Of a DNA stretch of 64,000 nucleotides, positions 28,777 to 37,622 are shown piece by piece. Source of the DNA: Blautia sp. BIOML-A1 (lineage in GTDB: Bacteria; Bacillota; Clostridia; Lachnospirales; Lachnospiraceae); assembly GCF_009883055.1 (NCBI RefSeq), contig NZ_WWVR01000008.1, positions 1 to 64,000 of the forward strand. Direction: 5' to 3'. Every line of letters starts with the position of its first letter. The first letter of the stretch is position 1. Made by a program: the position numbers and the translations under genes. The notes under the pieces were generated by a model. That model was not told the origin of the DNA and made no database searches. It was given only the letters and a program-made list of their open reading frames with translations.

Positions 28777-29367
28777 TTACACATATCGTCTGCAAAGATC
28801 GCCGATCGATGTGTCCTTTGTACCCTGGCCAATGGCTCCAAATTTCCATTCGCCGTTGTGTCTGTATATCTCTCCAAATATCATCGCCGTCATTCCGGAA
28901 TAATTCTCGGTAAGATCATATTTACACATCTCTTTATTCGTACTTCCATCTACGATTCTGATAAATGCATTTCTGATCATTCCAAAATGCTGCTTTCTCT
29001 GAACTGCAGAATAGATATTTACAACAATCACGATTTTGTCATATTCCTGTGGAACCCTGGACAGTTCAATGAGGATCTGCTCATCATCTCCGTCACCGTC
29101 ACCTGTCAGGTTATCTCCCATATGACGGACAGTGCCTGACTTGTGTGTAAGATTTCCAAAATATACAACATCATTCTTGTCTGTAAATTTACCATTCTTA
29201 AGCAGGATTGCTGTTGCGTCACAGTCAATATCCGCCGCCTTAAAAAGCCCAAATAATCCTGATTTCTGCTCTACCGCATCCCATCCAAGACCTACGAGTA
29301 CATTTGACAGACCTTTACTTTCTTTACTAAGACTGACCTTCTGTCCCTTTTGCAAACTAATTGACAT
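28777..29367 (-). CDS. terD: TerD family Ca2+-binding stress protein (copy A)
   Basis: A 196-residue TerD domain protein: GQKVSL start, VGLGWD, ATAILLKNGK, the Ca2+ loop GDNLTGDGDGDDE (84-96) and GEIYRHNGEWKFGAIGQG near the end. Members are cytosolic, often membrane-associated, and confer tolerance to tellurite, phage or envelope stress. ATG after GGGAGGAG. It lies between the second terD and the Ca2+ ATPase on one transcript. Confidence 0.93.
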   Translation of the reverse strand: MSISLQKGQKVSLSKESKGLSNVLVGLGWDAVEQKSGLFGLFKAADIDCDATAILLKNGKFTDKNDVVYFGNLTHKSGTVRHMGDNLTGDGDGDDEQILIELSRVPQEYDKIVIVVNIYSAVQRKQHFGMIRNAFIRIVDGSTNKEMCKYDLTENYSGMTAMIFGEIYRHNGEWKFGAIGQGTKDTSIGDLCRRYV

Positions 29368-29396
29368 ATTTTTCTCCTCCCGGCAAACTGCCAGTT

Positions 29397-29423
29397 GTTA
29401 CTGTTCACTCCGTTCACAGTATC
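29397..29423. repeat. Dispersed short palindrome copy
   Basis: GTTACTGTTCACTCCGTTCA followed by CAGTATC forms an imperfect inverted repeat (TTACTGT/ACAGTAT) in the spacer between the two terD genes; related to the copies at 16741 and 35451. Confidence 0.45.
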
Positions 29424-29439
29424 TCTTATTCAGGAATTA

Positions 29440-30021
29440 TTATGCAACCTCAATTCCAAAATGTCCGCACAGTGCTGCGAGTCCACCCTGGAACCCACTT
29501 CCGATCGCATTAAACTTCCATTCACCGTTATGTTTGTAAAGTTCTCCTACCACAATTGCTGTCTCAATAGAAAAATCTTCACCCAGATCATAGTGGATCA
29601 GTTCCTGGTTTGTGTCCTTGTCCACGATACGGATATATGCATTGGAAACCTGTCCGAAATTCTGTCTTCTGGCCTCTGCCTCATAGATTGTAACAGTGAA
29701 TGCGATTCTTTCAACATTTGCCGGAACATCTGCAAGTGCGATCTCCATCTCTTCGTCATCGCCTTCGCCGTCACCTGTGCGGTTATCACCCATATGCTTT
29801 ACAGCTCCTGACGGATGTTCCAGGTTTCCATAGAAGACAAATTCCTTGTCTGTCGGGCATTTACCATTGGAACCAAGCATAAATGCTGCTGCATCAAGGT
29901 CAAAGTCTGCACCTGTGTCGAATGCATTGACATCCCAGCCAAGGCCTACCATGATATTCTTTAATCCCGGATTCCCCTTGGTAAGATCTACTTTCTGTCC
30001 TTTTGATAAATTGATTGGCAT
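29440..30021 (-). CDS. terD: TerD family Ca2+-binding stress protein (copy B)
   Basis: A 193-residue TerD protein, closest to classical TerD/Ter[28 protein letters not shown], Ca2+ loop [13 protein letters not shown] (78-90), [20 protein letters not shown] and [18 protein letters not shown]. Very strong ribosome site AAAGGAGGAA. It is 72 bp upstream of copy A, a duplicate with roughly half the residues shared. Confidence 0.95.
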   Translation of the reverse strand: MPINLSKGQKVDLTKGNPGLKNIMVGLGWDVNAFDTGADFDLDAAAFMLGSNGKCPTDKEFVFYGNLEHPSGAVKHMGDNRTGDGEGDDEEMEIALADVPANVERIAFTVTIYEAEARRQNFGQVSNAYIRIVDKDTNQELIHYDLGEDFSIETAIVVGELYKHNGEWKFNAIGSGFQGGLAALCGHFGIEVA

Positions 30022-30068
30022 AATCGTTTCCTCCTTTATACTTTGATGTTGGATTATTTTAACATGCT

Positions 30069-31205
30069 TTATCTGCCTGCTCCACCATAGGTTTTGAGAA
30101 ATTCCTGCTTGATGTTTTCGAGCCGGGCCGCATCGTCAATCCTCTGTTTTCTGGCTGTTTCCTGAATGTTCTGTGTTTCCTCGATACCGTTGACGATCGT
30201 TCTCCAGGTAGTCTCCAGAGTCTCGATCTTGACAGAGCTTCCGCTTGCCAGTCTGGCTGTCATCTTGGACTGTTCTACGGTATTACGTGCATTCTTGATC
30301 AGCATCTCGTTTGTCTTCTTGTCAAGCTCCGACAGTGCCTCCGCCTGGATCTTCTGACGCTTGAGCATAACTGCCTGGGCCAGTCCCTGCTTAAACACCG
30401 GAAGCGTAACAATGAACGCCGAGTTGATTTTTCTTACAAGGTTCATATTACTGTATGCCATTGTCTTGATCATCGGAATAGACTGTATCGCGATATTCTC
30501 TGCCACCCTCAGATCCTGTGTACGCTGTTCCAGCATCATCAGAGCATTATTCAGCCCTGCCAGTTCCAGCTGTATGGAATTGTCCCCGGTTGCCTCAAAA
30601 TCAGCCTGACGCTGTGCAATATAGGCTTCCAGTTCCCTGCATCCCTGCTCTCCGGCAAGAATATATTTTACAAGCTGATGATAATAATCAACATTTGCAT
30701 CAAACATCTGCTCCAGCTTGCGGTTGGACTGTTTGATCTCACCCTCATACTCACGGAGCTGAACATAGATTTTGTCCACTTCCTCTCCCATGGTATGATA
30801 TTTATCGAGGATTTTTTCGAGCTGTTTCTTCATATTTCCAAACAGTTTGTTAAACAGCCCTGTACTTTCCTTGAGTTCACTCGGATCAAACTTTGACATG
30901 ATCTTTGACAGTGAAGTCAGCATTTCACTGGACTCATCCAGCTGGCTCATGTTCATGCTGTTCAGAACAATATCCGATGCCTTCGCCACCTCCTCGGCAG
31001 CATCTGCTCCAAAACAAACAATCGTTTCCAGATTATTTACTTCGATCGTGCTTACAAGTGCATCCACCTCATCAGAATTTACCAGCGTTTCATTCATCTG
31101 CTTCCTGTCAGCCACAATATCATATGGCTTTACAGTCTCAATCTCTGTCCCCGCCTCTCCTGTCGGTGATGCAGGTGGTGTTACCTTACTGAAATCAAGT
31201 CCCAT
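30069..31205 (-). CDS. telA: Toxic anion resistance protein TelA
   Basis: A 378-residue, mostly helical protein of the TelA/KlaA family (tellurite resistance, YceH of Bacillus). The first 75 residues are variable; long coiled coils fill 85-340 ([22 protein letters not shown] and similar), with the family block [29 protein letters not shown] near 255-285. It begins 5 bp after the yceG-like gene and precedes two terD genes, the standard Ter operon order. Biochemical role unknown. Confidence 0.93.
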   Translation of the reverse strand: MGLDFSKVTPPASPTGEAGTEIETVKPYDIVADRKQMNETLVNSDEVDALVSTIEVNNLETIVCFGADAAEEVAKASDIVLNSMNMSQLDESSEMLTSLSKIMSKFDPSELKESTGLFNKLFGNMKKQLEKILDKYHTMGEEVDKIYVQLREYEGEIKQSNRKLEQMFDANVDYYHQLVKYILAGEQGCRELEAYIAQRQADFEATGDNSIQLELAGLNNALMMLEQRTQDLRVAENIAIQSIPMIKTMAYSNMNLVRKINSAFIVTLPVFKQGLAQAVMLKRQKIQAEALSELDKKTNEMLIKNARNTVEQSKMTARLASGSSVKIETLETTWRTIVNGIEETQNIQETARKQRIDDAARLENIKQEFLKTYGGAGR

Positions 31206-31210
31206 AACGC

Positions 31211-33478
31211 TTACCCCTTCCTGAATATTCTGTCACGCCATGACGTGCGTGCTGTTAATGAAATCGTATTCCAGTCAGGAACCTGCAGATCATACATATA
31301 AGTTCCTGTCTGATGTTCTTCCATTAATTTCTGGTTAAAATGATTATCTATGTTGTATCCTGTCGGAATAAAGAAAAGCACATCAAATCCCAGCAGGTTC
31401 AGAAAAGCCGTATAAATAGAATCCTCAAGCGTGATCAGTACCTCTGATGTATTAATATATATCAGTTTCGGATTCTTTTTTGTAAAATCAAAATTCTGTA
31501 TCAGACGCGTAACCTGTTTCGGAAGATTCAGTGCAACAGATATGATCGTATATTCTGTTCCATTTTCAAACGTTCCACGGATCAGACGCTGTTCTATCAT
31601 TGTCTCCAGCTTATCCAGAATATAATCCTGCATTTCTTCTCTGAGAAATCCATACGGATATGCCGGATGAGTTTTTATCTTCCTTCGCTGCAGTTTTCCG
31701 TTTCTGAAAAATTCTGCCACATACATTTTAATCGGATTCGGTGATACGGAGGTAAAAAACGGCGGCTGATCGATCACCACTGTTTCCGGAGTCATCAGCT
31801 GCTTGACAGAAATCCAATATTCTTCTATTTTTTGATCCTTCACACCCGATATTTTTGAAAAGATGACCGGCAGGTTTACAACGCCGTCCACTGTACTGAA
31901 ATTAGGACGATATTTCATCTCCGTATTCCAGAGAAGCCTGATCTCCCGATCCATTGTCTGCAATGATATGGTATTTGCCTGGACAAACTGCCTGTCTCGA
32001 AATATCACAGAATCATTGTACATCAGTGTATCCAGTTCCCGTTCTGCATGATACGCCGCCGTTCCTATATGAAGCTGTGCATTCTGTTCCGGAAATCGTT
32101 GCATCACCATAGATGTATCATGATTGATTTCATATAAAAGCGGATCCTCAAGCATGACCGGTTCATTTCGGTCCGGGTGCAGGATCAGGACATCTGCCGG
32201 TACTCTCGCCAGAAATTTTATAAAAAGCACTTCATTGACACTCCGGCAACTGCCCATATGAACAAAACAACCTGTGTCGTTTTTCTTCCAGTTCTTAAAA
32301 AGCTGTCCCTGATATCTTTTGATCCAGCACAGAAGATACACTCCTTTATTCATCAGTCGGTTAAGGCTGATATCCGGTTCAGTTGCCTCCCGCATCATCA
32401 CTTCTGCAAAGGCTCTGCAAAAAACCGCCTGCAGGATCTTACTTGCCGGATACTGAATATTCATCTGGAGATCTGCGATCATCTGCTCTGCCCCTGTATA
32501 ATGAGTCCGGCGGATCTTCATGATCTCATCCGTTGTCGGATTCGGGATACTGCCATTCACAACAACAATCTGCCGCTTCCGGTTCTTTAGTTCCAGATAA
32601 AACTGATACAGTTCATTCGCATAAGTAAGTTTGTCTTCCACACCATTGATCCGAAGATAACAGTTATAAAAAAATCCCTCCCGATCGCCTCTGGCTGCTG
32701 GTTCCTTCAGGATATCCGAAAGACCGCCACCCTCGATCCATGCATTTGTACAGTTGGTAAAACCACCTTCTGAGCCAAATATCTTCTGATTCTGCACGGT
32801 CTTCTCAATATTCTGCCGTAGCTTTGCAAGCGAAAAGTCTGCCGGAATTTCTCCGAAGTTCTCACCTTCGTATCTGTCTGATTTCTGCGACTGTGGATCG
32901 AGCTTCAGATATGATTCATCTCCTGATGGCTGCACCAGAACCACATCACATCCTGCATTGGAGAGAACGCCCAGCAGCAGCAGTTCATAATTGCTGACTG
33001 AACCGACATATAAGATCTTTGGAAGTCGTTCCTGTCCCAGCTGGTTTACGATCCGCTCAAACTTGTAATAGAGCCAGCACATAAACTTGATATACGCATT
33101 CCTGAGCATATTTTCTGTTTTTCCTGATCTTCTCAGTTCCTCCAGTGAATCGTAAATGGAAGCTGCCACATTCTCATTCTGCGAACGGTTCATCCTGGGA
33201 AGCCATTTCTTCAGACTACACATGATAAACCCCATGCCAAGCTGGAAATCATTTCCCATCATTTCATAGTAATAAGCCAGATTCCCCTCTGTAGGATTCG
33301 GTATCTTACCCTCGATGATCACTCCACACTTCCTTGCAGCATCATAATAGTCATATAGAAATTTCCCAATTTCTTCGGAATAACCATTAATACGATAAAA
33401 ATATACTCCCTTTTCCCTGCGCTTCCCCAACTCTGTAAAAAAATCACTGAGGTTTTGAATCTTTTTATGTTCTAACAT
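31211..33478 (-). CDS. YceG-like Ter-operon protein
   Basis: A 755-residue soluble protein of the family typified by Bacillus YceG, always found with TelA and TerD; it has been proposed from comparative genomics to belong to a biosynthetic module. I see an internal duplication: RINGYSEEIGKFL with GKIPNPTEGNLA and a YVGSVSNYELLLLGVL block in the first half match RINGVEDKLTYAN, GSIPNPTTDEI and HMGSCRSVNEVLFIKFL in the second. Start: ATG at 33478 with GAGGTGAG; an overlapping TTG one codon earlier is possible. First gene of the five-gene Ter operon. Confidence 0.8.
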   Translation of the reverse strand: MLEHKKIQNLSDFFTELGKRREKGVYFYRINGYSEEIGKFLYDYYDAARKCGVIIEGKIPNPTEGNLAYYYEMMGNDFQLGMGFIMCSLKKWLPRMNRSQNENVAASIYDSLEELRRSGKTENMLRNAYIKFMCWLYYKFERIVNQLGQERLPKILYVGSVSNYELLLLGVLSNAGCDVVLVQPSGDESYLKLDPQSQKSDRYEGENFGEIPADFSLAKLRQNIEKTVQNQKIFGSEGGFTNCTNAWIEGGGLSDILKEPAARGDREGFFYNCYLRINGVEDKLTYANELYQFYLELKNRKRQIVVVNGSIPNPTTDEIMKIRRTHYTGAEQMIADLQMNIQYPASKILQAVFCRAFAEVMMREATEPDISLNRLMNKGVYLLCWIKRYQGQLFKNWKKNDTGCFVHMGSCRSVNEVLFIKFLARVPADVLILHPDRNEPVMLEDPLLYEINHDTSMVMQRFPEQNAQLHIGTAAYHAERELDTLMYNDSVIFRDRQFVQANTISLQTMDREIRLLWNTEMKYRPNFSTVDGVVNLPVIFSKISGVKDQKIEEYWISVKQLMTPETVVIDQPPFFTSVSPNPIKMYVAEFFRNGKLQRRKIKTHPAYPYGFLREEMQDYILDKLETMIEQRLIRGTFENGTEYTIISVALNLPKQVTRLIQNFDFTKKNPKLIYINTSEVLITLEDSIYTAFLNLLGFDVLFFIPTGYNIDNHFNQKLMEEHQTGTYMYDLQVPDWNTISLTARTSWRDRIFRKG

Positions 33479-33517
33479 CAACTATTCTCACCTCAATATC
33501 AACTTATAGGTAATATT

Positions 33518-33544
33518 GTGACACTCCTCTGATCAAAGTGTCAC
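33518..33544 (-). promoter_or_regulatory. Inverted repeat upstream of the Ter operon
   Basis: GTGACACT (33518-33525) and AGTGTCAC (33537-33544), a perfect 8-bp inverted repeat with an 11-base spacer, 40 bp before the first gene. Candidate operator. The core promoter around it is not clear. Confidence 0.5.
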
Positions 33545-33651
33545 TGTAGATTATTTTATCACACTCAACTTCCAATTACTACTCTTCCAACCTCTTTTTA
33601 CAGAATTTTTAGATAATTAGCTACTGTTTACTCCGTCCCTTCTTCTCCCAT

Positions 33652-33702
33652 AAAATACGAAAGGGTGCCATGCATTCTTCACATGGCACCCTTTCGTATT
33701 TT
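33652..33702 (-). terminator. Terminator of the GH32 gene
   Basis: A 21-bp perfect stem (33652-33672 with 33682-33702), nine-base loop, A/T tracts at both outer ends; the strongest hairpin in this part of the window. Confidence 0.9.
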
Positions 33703-33729
33703 ATCTGTATTTTCACCATTCTTCCGGCC

Positions 33730-35160
33730 TTACTTTATTCCGGTCATTTCTTTTAACTCATATATATATCCCTGGAATTTCTCTGCCTCCAGTTTTACGG
33801 TCTGAGACATTTTTTCCGGATAATATCTTGTAGAAAAAACAATTTCTCCGTGATTCAAATAGATCTCCACTGCCGTTGTATCCACAAGCATACGAAGTTC
33901 TTTCAGGCTTCCTGACGGAAGGATCGCATTGCGTTGTCTTCGCCCTGCGCCGGCCTCTTTGGAGAGCCTTAACCAAACCTTCGGCCCATCTGCCTCCAGT
34001 ATCAGATCCGTTCCAAAGGATATTCTGCATATCCTTGTATCCAGTTTCATTTCCAGCTCAAACGGTCTGAAGACTTCAATATTTTCCTGCGTTTCATCTA
34101 TTCTGAAGTCTCTTCCTCTAAGCACCTTAAGCTCTTCTACCGGATATTGATATAATCTTCCATTATACAGACGAATCTCTCTTGGAACAGTCAGACAATG
34201 CTGCCAGCCCTCTTTCTCTACTGTCGGATTCGTATATTCTCCTTCAACATCCGGAAGTCCCATCCAGCCGATCAGAATTCTCCTTCCCTTTGCGTCCTCA
34301 AATGTCTGAGGCGCATAAAAGTCAAATCCCATATCCCACTCCTGAAACTCTTTCACATCCATTTTTCCGTCTTTCAAAAGGAAATATCCTGACTGATAAA
34401 CATTCTGAAATCTGTATTCTTCGCGCTTCAGCCCCTGTGGAGAAACAGCCAACACCTGCTGTCCTTCTATCTTAAACATATCCGGACATTCCCACATATA
34501 TCCAAATGGTTCTTCTGTAGTGATTTCCCTTTCGTAAGTCCAGTTCTTGAGATTCTCTGATCTGTAGATCAGTACAGCTCCCTGATCATTCTTTTTGCGT
34601 CCGCCGAGTGCCATAAAATAAGCATCATCATCTTTCCATACTTTTGGATCCCTCACATGACGGGTATATGTTTCCGGATAATCCTGATAATCGACCGCTA
34701 CTTCTTTTACGCCAAAATGTATCCCATCTTCACTCTCTACATGAAGGGTACTGGCTTCCCTCCCGTTATTGATGTGATCATAGTCCCCGTCCATTTTGAC
34801 GTTTCCCGTAAAAAAAAGATGTAATTTCTCATCCTCCACTATTGCAGAACCGGAATAGACCCCATGACAGTCATAACTGCTGTCCGGATATAACGGTACT
34901 CCCTCATATCTCCAGGAAACCAGGTCTTCACTGGAATAATGACCCCAGAGCTTCAGTCCTCCCTCTGCATCAAACGGTGAATACTGAAAAAACACATGAT
35001 ATCTTCCTTTAAAATAACATAATCCATTCGGATCATTCAGCCATCCGGTCGGAGGCATCAGATGATGGGTAAGACGCTGTTTCTGAAGTTCTCGATCCAT
35101 TGCTGCGGTTTCTTCGATTTTAATCAGTTCTGCGGCAAGTATGCTTGTTAATGCACTCAT
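33730..35160 (-). CDS. GH32 sucrose-6-phosphate hydrolase / beta-fructofuranosidase
   Basis: A cytoplasmic 476-residue family-32 enzyme splitting beta-fructosides such as sucrose or its 6-phosphate. The five-blade propeller carries nucleophile Asp43 (WLNDPNG), transition-state Asp171 (RDPKVW) and acid/base Glu224 (ECPD); a C-terminal beta-sandwich follows. ATG after CAGGAGGTC. No sucrose transporter or repressor is adjacent, so whether the substrate is phosphorylated is open. A near-perfect CcpA-type site lies 117 bp upstream of the start. Confidence 0.93.
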   Translation of the reverse strand: MSALTSILAAELIKIEETAAMDRELQKQRLTHHLMPPTGWLNDPNGLCYFKGRYHVFFQYSPFDAEGGLKLWGHYSSEDLVSWRYEGVPLYPDSSYDCHGVYSGSAIVEDEKLHLFFTGNVKMDGDYDHINNGREASTLHVESEDGIHFGVKEVAVDYQDYPETYTRHVRDPKVWKDDDAYFMALGGRKKNDQGAVLIYRSENLKNWTYEREITTEEPFGYMWECPDMFKIEGQQVLAVSPQGLKREEYRFQNVYQSGYFLLKDGKMDVKEFQEWDMGFDFYAPQTFEDAKGRRILIGWMGLPDVEGEYTNPTVEKEGWQHCLTVPREIRLYNGRLYQYPVEELKVLRGRDFRIDETQENIEVFRPFELEMKLDTRICRISFGTDLILEADGPKVWLRLSKEAGAGRRQRNAILPSGSLKELRMLVDTTAVEIYLNHGEIVFSTRYYPEKMSQTVKLEAEKFQGYIYELKEMTGIK

Positions 35161-35276
35161 TTCTGACCTCCTGTTATTTTTCGGATTTTGATATCCGGCT
35201 TCATATCTATGGTATCATTATCATTTAATTATCATATGTATTTCATGTATTATATGTAGGTTATTTCATATGTATG

Positions 35277-35290
35277 TGTAATCGTTTTCA
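35277..35290 (-). promoter_or_regulatory. Catabolite-responsive element (CcpA site) for GH32 gene
   Basis: On the minus strand TGAAAACGATTACA fits the consensus TGWAARCGNWWWCA at every position. It lies in an AT-rich promoter region upstream of the sucrase, as expected for glucose repression; a LacI-family sugar repressor operator would look similar. Confidence 0.65.
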
Positions 35291-35394
35291 CTTTCCGCTA
35301 TTATACACTTGCCATCTGCAATTGTAAATACGCATGATGTCACAAAAAGTCATCAGAATCTGTACATTTTAGCTAAATACACCTATAAAGCCAA

Positions 35395-35435
35395 AAACAG
35401 CCCCACAGCATGATGATCATGCTGCAGGACTGTTC
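35395..35435 (-). terminator. Terminator of pgi
   Basis: Nested stem: CAGCATGAT (35406-35414) with ATCATGCTG (35416-35424), outer ACAG.CC with GG.CTGT, ending in a T tract on the minus strand; 54 bp after the pgi stop. Confidence 0.8.
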
Positions 35436-35450
35436 TATAAACTTATATTT

Positions 35451-35478
35451 GTAACTGTTCAATACCCTCACAGTCACC
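35451..35478. repeat. Dispersed short palindrome copy
   Basis: GTAACTGTTCAATACCCTCA followed by CAGTCAC; GTAACTGT faces ACAGTCAC with one mismatch. Lies between the pgi stop and its terminator. Confidence 0.5.
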
Positions 35479-35488
35479 TATATTCTAT

Positions 35489-37069
35489 TCAGATATTCAG
35501 AAGATCACTGAATACCCTAAGTGCTCCATCTGTTTCATGGGCAAGCACACGTTTTGCAAGGACTTTACCAAGCTGTACACCCTCCTGGTCAAAGCTGTTT
35601 ACATTCCACAGGAATCCCTGGAACATAACCTTATTCTCAAAGTGTGCAAGAAGTGCACCAAGAGCTTCCGGTGTCAGCTGCTCACCGATGATGATGCTTG
35701 ACGGACGTCCGCCCTCGAAGTTCTTATTGCGGTTTTCATCTTCTTTACCGCAGGCAAATGCTACGATCTGAGCAGCAACATTGGCACAGAGTTTCTGCTG
35801 GCTTGTGCTGTCCTGGATCACTACATCCGTACCAATCTGACTGTTTTTGAATCCGATGAACTGAAGCGGTACAATGTCAGTTCCCTGATGCAGAAGCTGA
35901 TAGAAGGAATGCTGTCCGTTGGTTCCTGGCTCACCGAAGATAACCGGTCCTGTCACATAATCTACAGGCTCACCAAAACGGTTTACGGATTTACCGTTGG
36001 ATTCCATATCAAGCTGCTGAAGGTGTGCCGGGAAACGGCTCAGTGCCTGAGAATATGGAAGAACTGCTGTGCTTGGATATCCAAGTACGTTACGCTCATA
36101 AACACCGATCAGTGCATCCAGCATAGCCGGGTTCTGCATTACATCTTTGTTTGTTGCAAGTTTATCCTCTGCTGCTGCTCCATCCAGGAACTGTGCGAAG
36201 ACTTCCGGTCCGAATGCCAGAGATAATACAGCACCGCCTACAGCAGATGTGGAAGAATAACGTCCTCCGATATAGTCATCCATAAAGAATGCTGCAAGAT
36301 AGTCATCACTCTTTGCAAGAGGTGATGTCTCACTTGTAACTGCGATCATATGTCTGGATGCATCCAGTCCTGCATTCTTAAGGGCATCTTTTACAAAGGA
36401 TTCATTTGTCAGAGTTTCCAGAGTTGTTCCTGATTTGGAAACCAGTACAAAAATGGAATGTGCAACATCGATAGAGTTCAGGACTGCTGCTGCATCATCA
36501 GGGTCTACATTGCTGATGAACTTCGCTTCCATTTTGAATTTACCGTTTTTCTTTGCCCAGTTCTCAAGTGCAAGATACATTGCACGAGGACCAAGGTCAC
36601 TTCCACCGATACCGATCTGAACAACTGTTGTAAATTTCTCTCCAGCTGCGTTTGTGATTTCTCCGGCATGTACCTTATCTGCAAATTCTGCAATTCTCTT
36701 CTGCTGCTCTGTATAGAAAGCTCTCTTGTCAGCTCCGTCAGCCTCAACTGCATTTCCAAGCTGACCGCGTGTCATATGATGAAGAACAAGACGTTTCTCT
36801 CCTGTGTTGATCACTTCTCCATTGTAAAGAGCTTCAAATTTCTCAGTAAGCTGTGCTTCCTCTGCCAGTTTCTTAAGTCCTTCCAGAACTTCATCGTCTA
36901 CCTTTTTGGCTGCAAAGTTATAGGAAAGTCCCTCTGTCATCGAAACGCTGTAATTCTTTACACGTTCTGCTCCATTCTCTCCTGCCATAACCTCTGCAAG
37001 GTCTACTTTTTTAACTCCTGCAAGTTCTTTAAAAGATGCAAGTGTATCCAGATTGTTCCAGGTAATCAT
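35489..37069 (-). CDS. pgi: Glucose-6-phosphate isomerase
   Basis: A 526-residue cytosolic glycolytic enzyme interconverting glucose 6-phosphate and fructose 6-phosphate. Both sugar-isomerase domains are present: IGIGGSDLGPRAMY with SNVDP and FVLVSKSGTT in the first, GGRYSSTSAVG, then the LQQLDMESNGKS and GEPGTNGQHSFYQLLHQG motifs with the catalytic Glu and His. Ribosome site AGGAA before the ATG. Apparently monocistronic with an unusually long leader. Confidence 0.96.
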   Translation of the reverse strand: MITWNNLDTLASFKELAGVKKVDLAEVMAGENGAERVKNYSVSMTEGLSYNFAAKKVDDEVLEGLKKLAEEAQLTEKFEALYNGEVINTGEKRLVLHHMTRGQLGNAVEADGADKRAFYTEQQKRIAEFADKVHAGEITNAAGEKFTTVVQIGIGGSDLGPRAMYLALENWAKKNGKFKMEAKFISNVDPDDAAAVLNSIDVAHSIFVLVSKSGTTLETLTNESFVKDALKNAGLDASRHMIAVTSETSPLAKSDDYLAAFFMDDYIGGRYSSTSAVGGAVLSLAFGPEVFAQFLDGAAAEDKLATNKDVMQNPAMLDALIGVYERNVLGYPSTAVLPYSQALSRFPAHLQQLDMESNGKSVNRFGEPVDYVTGPVIFGEPGTNGQHSFYQLLHQGTDIVPLQFIGFKNSQIGTDVVIQDSTSQQKLCANVAAQIVAFACGKEDENRNKNFEGGRPSSIIIGEQLTPEALGALLAHFENKVMFQGFLWNVNSFDQEGVQLGKVLAKRVLAHETDGALRVFSDLLNI

Positions 37070-37558
37070 ACTAGATTCCTGCTACTTGAAACATATACAA
37101 CTACGTATATGCCAGATGATTCGCTATAATCTCGCGATTTATAGTTACTGCTTCAATGTGTATGCTTTGGTAATCACTAAGTGATTTACTACTCGCAGAT
37201 CCATGTACACTCCACAGTCGTAAATTCCCGACTAAGCCATCGGTACATACCTATAAATTCATAACTTGATTAGATATAGGTTTTGTCTTCATCTGAAATA
37301 GCTTTTCCTTTCCTAGTTTTTAATATTTTGCCACTTGGTTTTCGTGGACTTATACCATTGCTCAGCTGTTACCATCGGGATTCTATTCCTTAGTTAGCAA
37401 GACTGTTTCAACTTGCACTGGCTTTTTTCCTACAACTCCAGCTGCTGTTACGTCAGCACGAACGAATACCTCGGATTTCAGGTATCTTTGAGTATATTAA
37501 CTCACTATTATAATTGTCTTCAGCTGCTTATACAATTCTCCCTATTAGAAAACATTTC
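37070..37558 (-). ncRNA. Structured ~490-nt leader of pgi; possible IS200/IS605 right-end relic
   Basis: Transcribed from the promoter at 37565-37593 and running to the pgi start with no intact frame. It can form several hairpins: GATACCT-type near 37485, ATGTAC/GTACAT enclosing AGTCG/CGACT (37202-37245), AATCAC/GTGATT near 37175, CTATAA/TTATAG (37124-37144) and CATATAC/GTATATG (37092-37111). The part around 37225 (GTCGGGAATTTACGACTGTG) and the GAAGCAGTAA plus hairpin at 37124-37155 resemble the degenerate 3' end of tnpB and the right-end hairpin of IS200/IS605 elements. I recognise no riboswitch family. Confidence 0.4.
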
Positions 37559-37564
37559 TTTTTT

Positions 37565-37593
37565 ATTATAATACAACTGCATTCTTCAAACAA
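37565..37593 (-). promoter_or_regulatory. Promoter of the pgi leader
   Basis: On the minus strand TTGTTT (37593-37588), 17 bases, TATAAT (37570-37565): perfect -10, acceptable -35, optimal spacing. It predicts a start near 37558 and hence a leader of about 490 nt. Confidence 0.6.
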
Positions 37594-37622
37594 GCATCTT
37601 TACTCTTTTTAGAGAATTATTT

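Noticed and set aside
37070..37622. Known riboswitch or RNase P / tmRNA / T-box in the pgi leader
   Set aside because: None of the conserved core sequences of these RNAs was found by eye; left as unclassified.
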